NCBI GenBank assembly: GCA_027490815.1
Contig: JAIXXJ010000021.1
Location: 62,001-126,000, forward strand
Source of the DNA: Streptomycetaceae bacterium
GTDB lineage: Bacteria > Actinomycetota > Actinomycetes > Nanopelagicales > Nanopelagicaceae
Reading direction: 5' to 3'
Length of the DNA: 64,000 nucleotides
The stretch's first letter is position 1; every line of letters starts with the position of its first letter. The position numbers and the translations under genes were made by a program. The notes beneath the pieces were generated by a model. That model searched no databases. It was not told the origin of the DNA and saw only the letters and a list, made by a program, of their open reading frames with translations. Positions 9,897 through 18,546 of this stretch are shown one piece after another.

Positions 9897-11795
9897 CTAC
9901 TGTACTTTAATCGTTACTGTGCTGCCACGTTCAACTTTTGTTTTCTTACCAGGAGAGACAGATATAACGTACTTGACCTTATTTTTTCCTGTCGAAACTA
10001 CCTTTGGCTTTAGACCAAGAGATTTCAGGAGATTTTGAGCTGCAACAGATTCCATGGCAATAATGGTTTCTGGAATAAAGGTATAGCGAGGACCCTTTGA
10101 AATAACGATAGAAACTTTTGCACCTTTATTTATTGCCGAACCACCGGCGGGGCTTTGTGAAATGACTGCAAGCTCTAAAACACTCTCGCTGTATGCATAT
10201 GTTGGTTGGACATCAAAACCAGCTTCGGTTAATTCATTAAGGGCTTGCTCTCCGCTTTTGCCAAGATATGAGGCCAAAGCAATTTGCTCAATTCCTTTAG
10301 AGACAATCACTTCAATTTGAGCATCTCGTTTTACTGATGTTCCTGACTGCGGAATTGTTTCGATCACAAAGCCTTTGGGGATTTCACTGCTAAAGACTTC
10401 TTTTATTGGGAGAAGTTCTATTGGATATTTCAAGATGGCATTTTGGGCGGCTGAAACAGTTAATCCTGTTGTTTTAGGAATCGTGTATCGCTCAGGTCCC
10501 TTGGAAAGGATAAAACTAACGCTGCCATTGGCCTGAACTTTTCCACCACCGGCTGGGTTTGATTCGATAACGCTACCTTTTGCAATTTCTTCATCGAATC
10601 TGCTTTCGAGTACTGTGGCTGTAAGTCCCAGCGGCTGCAGAATAGATACTGCTTCATCATATGTTGCTCCGACTGTCGATGGAACTACCACTTGTGATCC
10701 TGGACCAACCAAACTCCACCAACCTGCCACACCAACTGCGACTGCAAGAATTAAAGCAACCTTACGATTTCTGCGCACACGCTTACTTGCTCTTTTTTTC
10801 TTTTCTTCTTTCCGCCTCAATTGACGAGTGGTCTCTATTTTTTCTTCTTCAACTACCGGTTCAGACTTAAGAGCTTCTTTCTTTTGGGTTTTCTCACGAA
10901 TTGGTTCAACGGGCAGGTCTAAACCAAGTGACATTTGATTTTTCTTCGGATCTAAATCAACTTGTATTTGCGCGAGTTCATCCAAAAACTCAGATGCAGT
11001 GCGGGGTCGATCGTCTGGGTTTTTTGAAGTTGCTCGGGCAATTAAGTCATCCAGTGCCTTCGGAATCTCTTTGCGCTTACTGCGAAGGCGAGGAACTTCT
11101 TCATTAACATGCATATAAGCAATCTGAATGGGGGAGTCGGCAGTGAAAGGTTTATCACCAATTAACATTTCGTAGGCAACAATTCCTGCCGCATATACAT
11201 CACTTCGAGAATCAGCGATTCCCCTTTGGACCTGTTCTGGAGAAAGATATGAGACGCTTCCTAAAATCACACTGGATTCAGCTGTCATTGTTGAGCCAAT
11301 AATTTCACCTCTTGCTAAACCAAAATCAGCAACTTTAACTCGTCCCTCATTTGAAATCATTATATTTTCTGGCTTAACATCACGGTGAACAATGCCTAAT
11401 GCGTGAGCTGCAGATAATGCACTCAGAATTGGAGTTAAGTAGTTCATTGCATCTTTAATCTCGAATCTTCCGCGTTCATTCAAATACTCTCGTAAAGTGT
11501 GACCTTCTATAAGTTCCATAACTAAAAAGACAGCAGGGACACCATTTTGGTTCCAGCCTTGATCTTGGACAGCCACGATGTTGGGATGGGAAAGTGCAGC
11601 TGCTGCTTTTGCTTCGCGAATAAAACGTGAAACGTAGGAATCATCTTGTGCCAGATGTGAGTGCATAATCTTTACTGCAACTTTACGATCTAATCGAGTA
11701 TCGATCGCCTCATAAATAGCTGCCATGCCACCATTGGCTACCTGACGCAATAATTGATAGCGACCGTCAATGAGTTCACCGGTCAGATCAGACAT
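9897..11795 (-). CDS. Ser/Thr protein kinase with four PASTA repeats
   Basis: GGMAAIYEAIDTRLDRKVAVKIM, GIVHRDVKPENIM, VADFGLARG; TM (VALILAVAVGVAGWWSLV); four PASTA units ending in xxxSKG or TIKVQ. Confidence 0.95.
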   Translation of the reverse strand: MSDLTGELIDGRYQLLRQVANGGMAAIYEAIDTRLDRKVAVKIMHSHLAQDDSYVSRFIREAKAAAALSHPNIVAVQDQGWNQNGVPAVFLVMELIEGHTLREYLNERGRFEIKDAMNYLTPILSALSAAHALGIVHRDVKPENIMISNEGRVKVADFGLARGEIIGSTMTAESSVILGSVSYLSPEQVQRGIADSRSDVYAAGIVAYEMLIGDKPFTADSPIQIAYMHVNEEVPRLRSKRKEIPKALDDLIARATSKNPDDRPRTASEFLDELAQIQVDLDPKKNQMSLGLDLPVEPIREKTQKKEALKSEPVVEEEKIETTRQLRRKEEKKKRASKRVRRNRKVALILAVAVGVAGWWSLVGPGSQVVVPSTVGATYDEAVSILQPLGLTATVLESRFDEEIAKGSVIESNPAGGGKVQANGSVSFILSKGPERYTIPKTTGLTVSAAQNAILKYPIELLPIKEVFSSEIPKGFVIETIPQSGTSVKRDAQIEVIVSKGIEQIALASYLGKSGEQALNELTEAGFDVQPTYAYSESVLELAVISQSPAGGSAINKGAKVSIVISKGPRYTFIPETIIAMESVAAQNLLKSLGLKPKVVSTGKNKVKYVISVSPGKKTKVERGSTVTIKVQ

Positions 11796-11850
11796 GTGGC
11801 GATTTTATGGAACCTGAGTGGTAGGTCCTCATCTGGCGCGCCCAAAGGGA

Positions 11851-12360
11851 CTATGAAGTAAGTTTCACATCACAGTTTTCGGCTGTTTTATCCACCTTAA
11901 AGTGCACATCTTGATAGCTCTGCCAAATGAGCATTAAATCTCTCAGGTGGTATCCATCTCGATCTAACACGCGTTGTAGCCCGATTTCTGGCGGTGTTTC
12001 AATCCAATAAGTCTTTGCACCTGCATCTCTGACTATTTTTTGCGCAGCACCAACACCTTCGAGAATAAGAACCTTTGTTGATTGGATTAACTCCGCTTCA
12101 CCATATTCCATCGTGATCCAATTGAATCTTTTTATGTAGAAATCCTTGCCAGCTTTATGTGCTTGAACAATTTCTGAAAGCTTCAAAGTAAGCTCTTCGG
12201 ATAAGGCATGTTCCCACCCGTTATAGAGATCATCCATATGAATAACTTGAACTGTCAAGGTTGGTTGGTACTCACTTTGAAGTTTTGCAGCCAACGTTGT
12301 TTTACCCGATCCTGCAGGGCCATCAATTGCTAAGAGCACGTTGCCAACGTCGCCAACCAA
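11851..12360 (-). CDS. Small uridine-kinase-like P-loop kinase
   Basis: LLAIDGPAGSGKTTLAAKL Walker A, VIHMDDLYNGW, ILEGVGAA. An alternative GTG start at 12339 still overlaps the pnuT stop. Confidence 0.8.
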   Translation of the reverse strand: MVGDVGNVLLAIDGPAGSGKTTLAAKLQSEYQPTLTVQVIHMDDLYNGWEHALSEELTLKLSEIVQAHKAGKDFYIKRFNWITMEYGEAELIQSTKVLILEGVGAAQKIVRDAGAKTYWIETPPEIGLQRVLDRDGYHLRDLMLIWQSYQDVHFKVDKTAENCDVKLTS

Positions 12361-12898
12361 TAATTGCTACAGCTGTAAACACTACATACAACATCGCAGT
12401 AAACCAGTATCCCAAGAGCAAGTACTGCGTGCTTCCAACAATATTGATGATGAGCCAAAGAAACCATGCCTCAAATTTTTCGTAAATCATCATTACTTGG
12501 GCAAATAAACTGCCAACAAGAATGAAGGCATCTGACCAGGTTGCTGCTGCTCCAATGCCAGATAGCACTGGAGATAAAACTGCAACCGATGCTATAACTC
12601 CAACACCTATGTAAAGACGTTTTCTGGTAGATAACACTCCTGGCTTGGCGCCCTTTGGTCCCCATCCGCGCCAGCCATAAATGGCGGCAACAATAAAAAT
12701 TATTTGAAGCGCGGCACTTGCAAAGAGTTCGACTTGGTAGAAAAAGACTGCATACAAGATGCTTCCGGTGGCCCACCATGGCCATGTAATTCGCTTTCCG
12801 GTTGTTCCCAGCCAAACTCCAACAAATGAGGTAATAGCTGCTATAAATTCCAAGATAGAGACTTCGTATCCCCAGGCAGTAAATAAAATAGATGACAT
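12323..12898 (-). CDS. PnuC-family transporter; predicted thiamine (PnuT-type) transporter from its TPP riboswitch
   Basis: PnuC-type Trp-rich TM protein (WPWWATGSILYAVFFYQ, IYGWRGW, WFLWLIINIVGSTQYLLLGYWFTAMLYVVF). Track start 12916 lies inside the riboswitch; MSSILFTAWGYEV at 12898 follows GGAAAGG. Confidence 0.88.
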   Translation of the reverse strand: MSSILFTAWGYEVSILEFIAAITSFVGVWLGTTGKRITWPWWATGSILYAVFFYQVELFASAALQIIFIVAAIYGWRGWGPKGAKPGVLSTRKRLYIGVGVIASVAVLSPVLSGIGAAATWSDAFILVGSLFAQVMMIYEKFEAWFLWLIINIVGSTQYLLLGYWFTAMLYVVFTAVAIIGWRRWQRALSN

Positions 12899-12907
12899 TG
12901 TGATTTT

Positions 12908-12987
12908 CCTTTCCATATCCGCATTACCGGATCGGTCTAACGGTCGGTCTGAATTTCAGACCCTCTCAGCCGTGGTGGCTCCCGTTT
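12908..12987 (-). promoter_or_regulatory. TPP (THI-box) riboswitch upstream of the PnuC-family gene
   Basis: Minus strand reads ACGGGAGCCACCACGGCTGAGAGGGTCTGAAATTCAGACCGACCGTTAGACCGATCCGGTAATGCGGATATGGAAAGG: conserved GGGAGCC..GGCTGAGAGGG, GACCGATCCGG-TAATGC and 3' GGAAAGG elements. Confidence 0.9.
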
Positions 12988-13007
12988 TCATATAGTAGCG
13001 TTATCTC

Positions 13008-13334
13008 GTGCTTAAGTTCGGTTATCTTGCCATGATTGCATTCACAGTATGTGGCTCCATTTGGCTTGAGTTTGTACTTAAAGTAAAGGTTTTGAAAAGA
13101 TATAAAAGGGCAATCAAGGCAATTCTTCCAGTCTCTTTAATCTTTATTACCTGGGATGCCTATGCAATCCATCAAGGGCATTGGTTCTTCGATAGAAATC
13201 AGATTCTGGGGATTTTTGGACCCTTTGGTATTCCGCTGGAAGAGTACTTGTTCTTTACCGTAGTTCCATTGGCTGCGATATTAACAATAGAAGCAGTGCG
13301 AACAGTGAAAAAACATTGGCAGGTATACAAATGA
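13008..13334 (+). CDS. crtYc: Lycopene cyclase domain protein (heterodimeric cyclase subunit)
   Basis: Three-TM lycopene cyclase domain: WDAYAIHQGHWFFDRNQILGIFGPFGIPLEEYLFFTVVPL; GTG start. Confidence 0.9.
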   Translation: MLKFGYLAMIAFTVCGSIWLEFVLKVKVLKRYKRAIKAILPVSLIFITWDAYAIHQGHWFFDRNQILGIFGPFGIPLEEYLFFTVVPLAAILTIEAVRTVKKHWQVYK

Positions 13335-13633
13335 CCTATACGCAGTTAGCGATCAGTGCTGTTGTAATTGTCATAATCCTTGATCTCTACGTTATCAAAA
13401 CCGGCTTACTTAAGCGGAAAGTTTTTTGGACTTCTTACGCAATAATTGTGGGTTTTCAGCTTCTTACAAACTGGTGGCTAACTTCTCGAAATATCGTGAT
13501 GTATAGCCCCGATGCAATATTGGGACTTCGAATAGCATCTGCCCCAGTTGAGGACTTACTTTTTGGTTTTGGGCTGGTTGTAGGCGTTTTAGTTAATTGG
13601 ATAAGGCTAGGCGCTTCAGATAAGCAGCACTAG
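13316..13633 (+). CDS. crtYd: Lycopene cyclase domain protein (second heterodimeric subunit)
   Basis: LTNWWLTSRNIVMYSPDAILGLRIASAPVEDLLFGFGLVV; overlaps crtYc. Confidence 0.9.
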   Translation: MAGIQMTYTQLAISAVVIVIILDLYVIKTGLLKRKVFWTSYAIIVGFQLLTNWWLTSRNIVMYSPDAILGLRIASAPVEDLLFGFGLVVGVLVNWIRLGASDKQH

Positions 13634-14495
13634 CCACACGCAATCTTCTTCCAGTTGAAGTTTTGGCACGTTTGTTGAAAATATCGTAATTAATCTTTTC
13701 TACCTCTTCGACAATTCCACAGTACAAAGTACTTGCCGCTTGGATACATGGACGACTAGATGGCTCCAATAGTTGGATTCCTGGCGCAGCCTGCTCTTGC
13801 AATCTCTTTACTCTAGCAATTTGAAACTTAAGGGCTTCAACTATTTCTGGAGTAAGAATCCTTGCTTCAAGCATTTTGCGATCTACTCCAAATTGTTCTA
13901 ACTCTTTTTTAGGTAGATAGACACGTGATCTATCTAAATCTTCCCCTACGTCCCGAATGAAATTGGCTAATTGAAACGCAATGCCTAATGTTTTTGCCGA
14001 TTCATAAGCATCAGCGTGCAAGGGACCTAGTATCGGCACCATTTGTAATCCGATAACGGCTGCCGATCCATAGACATACTCCATCAAATCTTCATAGGTT
14101 TCATACTCTTGAACAGTTAAATCCATTTCCATTGAATGTAAAAATGCTTCAAAGTATTCATGCGGGATATCAAACCTATTGACGGTATCTATCAGAGCTC
14201 GACCGACAGCATCTTGACTATTACCTATCTTTAAATCTGATAAAACTTTGCTACCCCATGTGTTTAACTCTTTGGCTTTTTCTTGGACAGATAACTGTGA
14301 TGCTAAGTCGTCCACGATTTCATCGGCATAACGGGCAAAGCCGTAAAGAGCGTGAACAAAGGGCCTTTTGGCCTTGGGTAGTAAAAGAGTTGCAAGAAAG
14401 TATGTTTTTCCGTGAAGAGCATTGAGTCTTTTGCACTCGGCATAGGAAGCACGCAGATCGGGATCGATGATTCCCGCAGCGGTTAACTCATCCAC
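13593..14495 (-). CDS. crtB: Phytoene synthase
   Basis: YGFARYADEIVDD, YVYGSAAVIGLQM, LGIAFQLANFIRDVGEDLDRSRVYLP squalene/phytoene synthase motifs. Confidence 0.96.
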   Translation of the reverse strand: MDELTAAGIIDPDLRASYAECKRLNALHGKTYFLATLLLPKAKRPFVHALYGFARYADEIVDDLASQLSVQEKAKELNTWGSKVLSDLKIGNSQDAVGRALIDTVNRFDIPHEYFEAFLHSMEMDLTVQEYETYEDLMEYVYGSAAVIGLQMVPILGPLHADAYESAKTLGIAFQLANFIRDVGEDLDRSRVYLPKKELEQFGVDRKMLEARILTPEIVEALKFQIARVKRLQEQAAPGIQLLEPSSRPCIQAASTLYCGIVEEVEKINYDIFNKRAKTSTGRRLRVASAAYLKRLALSN

Positions 14496-15980
14496 TTATT
14501 TAACCGGACCCACAATGCGTTCAGCTGCTAAGCGACCTGAAATCAATACCATCGGAACACCAACACCTGGTTGTGTTCCAGAACCGGCAAATACAACATT
14601 TTCAATTCCAGCAGCAATATTGCGAGGTCTAAATGGACCCGTTTGAAAAAAAGTATGGGCACTTGCAAAAGGAGCGCCTGCTTCCATTCCTTGAGACCGC
14701 CAATCCAATGGAGTTGTTAGCACTTCAGTTTCAATTGCATCACCAAATCCTGTGTATCCACGCTTTTCCATAGTTTCAACCATGTGATCGCGATATGGCT
14801 TTGCTTGCTTCTTCCAATCTATGTTGGCAGTTAAATTGGGTGTTGGAAATAGTACGTAATAAGAATGCTTGCCAGGGGGAGCCAAGGTTGGATCATCTTT
14901 TGAAGGTAATGTCACCAAAAGACTTGGATCACTCATCAAAACCTTTTTCTTAATTAGCTCATCAAATATTCCATCCCACTGCTGACCAAAGTGAATATTG
15001 TGGTGGGCTGCAAAATCGTATTCTCGTGAAGATCCAACCAGCATCGTTACACAAGAAGGAGAGTAGTTAAGACGCTTTACTGAAAGTGGAGTCTTTCCCA
15101 ATAAATCACGCCAAGCAACGGGTAGATCAGGATTTAAAATTACGGCATCACATTCAATTCTTTGACCATCTTCTGTAATCACGGCCTTTGCGCGAGAGTT
15201 AACGACATCAATCTTTGAAACCGTGGTGCTGTATTTAAACACGACACCGTGTTTTTCAGCTGCTGCTGCCATCGCACGTGGAACAGCGTGCATACCGCCC
15301 TTAGGGAAGAAAACTCCGTTTACTGAATCCATATATGCAATGACGGCATAAATCGCAAGCGCTTGTTGAGGACTAACACCTGCATACATTGCTTGAAATG
15401 AATACACCCGCTGCAGCCGGGGATCATTCATAAACTGATTAACTTTTGGAGACAGGCGCCTAAAACCACCCAGCGCAATGAGGCGAGCCAGATTTGGAGT
15501 TAATAGATTAAGAGGAGAGTCGATATTTCTATCAATGAAATCATTCATCTCGTACTTGTATAACTTAGTTACGAAATCTACATATCTTGCATATCCTGCA
15601 GCTTCTTCAGGACTAATTTTTTCTGCAATCTCAGCTTCCATTTGAGCAGTATTTGCATGAATATCTAACTGTGATCCGTCAGCATAAAAAGCACGGTAGA
15701 GCGGTGAGACTGGCATAAGTTCAAGCCAATCCTTCATGTCTTCACCGACGCTACTAAAAGCATCTTGAATCAAAGATGGCATAGTTAAAACAGAGGGACC
15801 TGTATCAAAAGAGTAACCATCTTTTTTCAGTAAACCATTACGGCCGCCGGGAACAGATTCTCGCTCTATCACTGTGACTTTACGACCGGCACCTGCTAAA
15901 CGTAGTGCGGCACTGAGCCCAGCCAAACCAGCTCCGACCACAACAACATGATCTGTAGGTCCTTTAACGCGAGCAGGCAT
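14496..15980 (-). CDS. crtI: Phytoene desaturase
   Basis: VVVGAGLAGLSAALRLAGAGRKVTVIERESVPGGRNG FAD motif; C-terminal NVVFAGSGTQPGVGVPMVLISGRLAAERI. Confidence 0.96.
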   Translation of the reverse strand: MPARVKGPTDHVVVVGAGLAGLSAALRLAGAGRKVTVIERESVPGGRNGLLKKDGYSFDTGPSVLTMPSLIQDAFSSVGEDMKDWLELMPVSPLYRAFYADGSQLDIHANTAQMEAEIAEKISPEEAAGYARYVDFVTKLYKYEMNDFIDRNIDSPLNLLTPNLARLIALGGFRRLSPKVNQFMNDPRLQRVYSFQAMYAGVSPQQALAIYAVIAYMDSVNGVFFPKGGMHAVPRAMAAAAEKHGVVFKYSTTVSKIDVVNSRAKAVITEDGQRIECDAVILNPDLPVAWRDLLGKTPLSVKRLNYSPSCVTMLVGSSREYDFAAHHNIHFGQQWDGIFDELIKKKVLMSDPSLLVTLPSKDDPTLAPPGKHSYYVLFPTPNLTANIDWKKQAKPYRDHMVETMEKRGYTGFGDAIETEVLTTPLDWRSQGMEAGAPFASAHTFFQTGPFRPRNIAAGIENVVFAGSGTQPGVGVPMVLISGRLAAERIVGPVK

Positions 15981-17056
15981 TAATTACTCCTCTTTGTGGC
16001 GATATGGGCAAGTTCAGTTAATAGTTGTTGACCCACTTCTGAAAATTCTGGTGAGGCTATTGCCGCAATGGATTTTTCAGTTAATTCTTCAATCAACTTT
16101 TCTAACTTATCTTTTGCTCCAGAGTCCAAGATTATCTGCTGAAGGGCGGTTACGCCCTCTGAATTCAAATCTGGTTGTCCAAAGTATTTTTCAAAGGTCT
16201 GGGATTGAGATGGAGTTTGAGTTTCACGGGAAAGGGCGATCAAAACGGTTTTTTTACCCTCACGCAAGTCATCCCCGGTTGGCTTTCCAGTGACAGAGGC
16301 ATCTCCGTAGACACCTAATAGGTCGTCACGAAGTTGAAATGCTTCTCCAAGAGGCAGTCCATATTCAGAGAGTGCAGAGATCCTCTTTTGATTTATTGAA
16401 GCAGCCATTGCCGCCCCAAGGTGGAGTGGCCGTTCAATTGTGTATTTTCCAGATTTATATCGCGCAATCTTCATTGAGCGATCAAAGCTTGAACTTTTTT
16501 GTGTTTGTTCGTGAATATCTAAAAACTGTCCTGCCATTAATTCAACGCGCATTTCATTGTAATAAGAAATAGTTCTTGCAAACTGATCAGGAGTTAATCC
16601 AGCCGAGTTAAGCATTTGATCAGACCAAACAAGCGCCAGGTCTCCAAGTAGAACTGCTGCAGATACTCCATATTGTGGGGCAAAACCTTCAAGTCGATCC
16701 TGCACGTGAATAGATTCAAAGTGACGATGAATCGATGGTTTTCCACGGCGGGTATCAGATGCATCCATTAAGTCATCGTGTATCAGCGCACATGCTTGTA
16801 GAAGTTCCAAACTTGCTATCGCTTTTAATGTAGATTTCTCAACAGTTCCACCGGCAGCTATGAATCCTGCATATGCAAAAAGAGGGCGAAGACGTTTACC
16901 CCCTTCAAGTAGAAAAGATGTTAAAGAACTACAAACGAGGGTTAGGTCTGGTGAGATATCTTGCAGATAGGCGCCTTCACGGCTTAGAAATATTCCAAGC
17001 TCTTCTTCGACGGAAGTACGAACGGCAAGCAGGCTCGTTTTTGGCGCTGAATTCAC
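15980..17056 (-). CDS. crtE: Polyprenyl (geranylgeranyl) diphosphate synthase
   Basis: LIHDDLMDASDTRRGKPSIH (FARM) and LRDDLLGVYGDASVTGKPTGDDLREGKKT (SARM). Confidence 0.94.
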   Translation of the reverse strand: MNSAPKTSLLAVRTSVEEELGIFLSREGAYLQDISPDLTLVCSSLTSFLLEGGKRLRPLFAYAGFIAAGGTVEKSTLKAIASLELLQACALIHDDLMDASDTRRGKPSIHRHFESIHVQDRLEGFAPQYGVSAAVLLGDLALVWSDQMLNSAGLTPDQFARTISYYNEMRVELMAGQFLDIHEQTQKSSSFDRSMKIARYKSGKYTIERPLHLGAAMAASINQKRISALSEYGLPLGEAFQLRDDLLGVYGDASVTGKPTGDDLREGKKTVLIALSRETQTPSQSQTFEKYFGQPDLNSEGVTALQQIILDSGAKDKLEKLIEELTEKSIAAIASPEFSEVGQQLLTELAHIATKRSN

Positions 17057-17078
17057 GTGATAACGGTACCCTCACTCA

Positions 17079-17933
17079 GTGGTACTTGGCACATCCTATT
17101 CATTTGAATTCTTTCCTCCCAAAGACTTAGAGGGGGAGGAAAGATTGTGGCGTGCAATAGAGGGGCTTAAATCTATTGCTCCTGATTTTGTATCCGTTAC
17201 CTATGGAGCTGGTGGGTCAACAAGGGATCGTTCTATTCGTATTGCCCGTGAGATTACAGACCGCACCGGTATTCCTACAGTGGCGCACATTACTTGCGTT
17301 GGATCAACGCGTGAAGAGTTACTAGAGATTTTAAACAGTTACAAAGATGCCAAAATTACTAGCATTCTGGCACTTCGTGGTGATCCAGTTGGCGGGCCTT
17401 TAGCGCCTTGGATACCAACTGAAAATGGATTTACTCATGCTGATGAGCTTGTTGAATTAGCAAATGAATGCGGTGGATTTAGAATAGGTGTTGCAGCCTT
17501 CCCAGATGGACATCCAAGTTCGGGAGGAGATTTTGAAAAAGATATCGATGTGCTCATTAGAAAAGAAAAACTGGGTGCAACTTTTGCAACAACTCAATTC
17601 TTCTTTGATGTAAAGGTTTATAGCAATCTCATCGAACACCTTGCAAAGCGAGGTTCCGCCCTCACAATCATTCCCGGAATTTTGCCGGTTACTAATGTGA
17701 AGCTTCTGCATCGAATGGCAGAGCTTGGGGGAACGCCAATTCCAGTTGAGATTGCCAAAGCGTTTGCAGAGGTTGAGTCTGATCCTCAAGCAGTTAGAGA
17801 ACTGGGTGTAGAAATTGCCACAAAACTATGCAAAGAACTGTTGGAAGCTGGTGCTCCTGGATTACATTTTTACACTATGAATAGCTCAACTGCGACAGTT
17901 GAGATTTATCGAAGGATTAATAATGCTAAGTAA
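17079..17933 (+). CDS. metF: Methylenetetrahydrofolate reductase
   Basis: SYSFEFFPPKDLEGEERLWRAI, FVSVTYGAGGSTRDR, ALRGDP, FATTQFFFD, PGLHFYTMN. Confidence 0.96.
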   Translation: MVLGTSYSFEFFPPKDLEGEERLWRAIEGLKSIAPDFVSVTYGAGGSTRDRSIRIAREITDRTGIPTVAHITCVGSTREELLEILNSYKDAKITSILALRGDPVGGPLAPWIPTENGFTHADELVELANECGGFRIGVAAFPDGHPSSGGDFEKDIDVLIRKEKLGATFATTQFFFDVKVYSNLIEHLAKRGSALTIIPGILPVTNVKLLHRMAELGGTPIPVEIAKAFAEVESDPQAVRELGVEIATKLCKELLEAGAPGLHFYTMNSSTATVEIYRRINNAK

Positions 17934-18546
17934 GCAGGAGTTTAAACTTAGGTGGAGTGCTTTGCACAGTGATGCAAAGATAGATGGCATCGTTGGCGCA
18001 TGGTTGAATATTTCATATCGATTTGGACTGGTTTGCACACTTCTTCGAATCTCCCCAAATGTATTGACGTTGTTGGGCCTGCTCGGAGCATTGGCAACTG
18101 CAATTACTTCACAAACAGTTTGGGCCATTTTCTTTCTTGTTTTTTCACTGTTTTGCGATGGAATTGATGGAAGTGTTGCAATCTTTCAACAGCGAGAAAG
18201 TGATTGGGGAGCAACCCTTGATGCTGTAGCAGATCGAATTAGCGAAGCTTTTTGGTTCTATGCTCTTTATGCAATCGGTGTTCCTGCGTGGATTCCTATA
18301 ATTTTATGGAGTATCGCCTCTTTTCAGGAATATGCGCGTGCAAAGCTCAAATCCCTGGGAGTAAGTGATTTAGGTGTGGTAACGCCAGCCGAAAGACCCA
18401 TTCGAGCCAGTTTTCTTTTTATTGCATTGGTAATCAATTACGTTAATCTTCCAGGAATTTTCTGGCTATCAATAGCTTTCTTAATTGTTCAAATTTATAG
18501 TTTTGTTAGTGTCGTAGTTTTCGCTCGAAGCCAATTGCTTGACTAA
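17923..18546 (+). CDS. CDP-alcohol phosphatidyltransferase family protein
   Basis: SPNVLTLLGLLGA and DGIDGSVAIFQQRESDWGATLDAVAD (DxxDGxxA-I-x8-GxxxDxxxD). Track start 17899; 17923 preferred. Confidence 0.85.
   Translation: MLSKQEFKLRWSALHSDAKIDGIVGAWLNISYRFGLVCTLLRISPNVLTLLGLLGALATAITSQTVWAIFFLVFSLFCDGIDGSVAIFQQRESDWGATLDAVADRISEAFWFYALYAIGVPAWIPIILWSIASFQEYARAKLKSLGVSDLGVVTPAERPIRASFLFIALVINYVNLPGIFWLSIAFLIVQIYSFVSVVVFARSQLLD

Noticed and set aside
12323-12916. PnuC-family gene as a nicotinamide riboside transporter under an NAD+ riboswitch
   Set aside because: The leader matches TPP riboswitch elements (GGCTGAGAGGG, GATCCGG-TAATGC), favouring thiamine.
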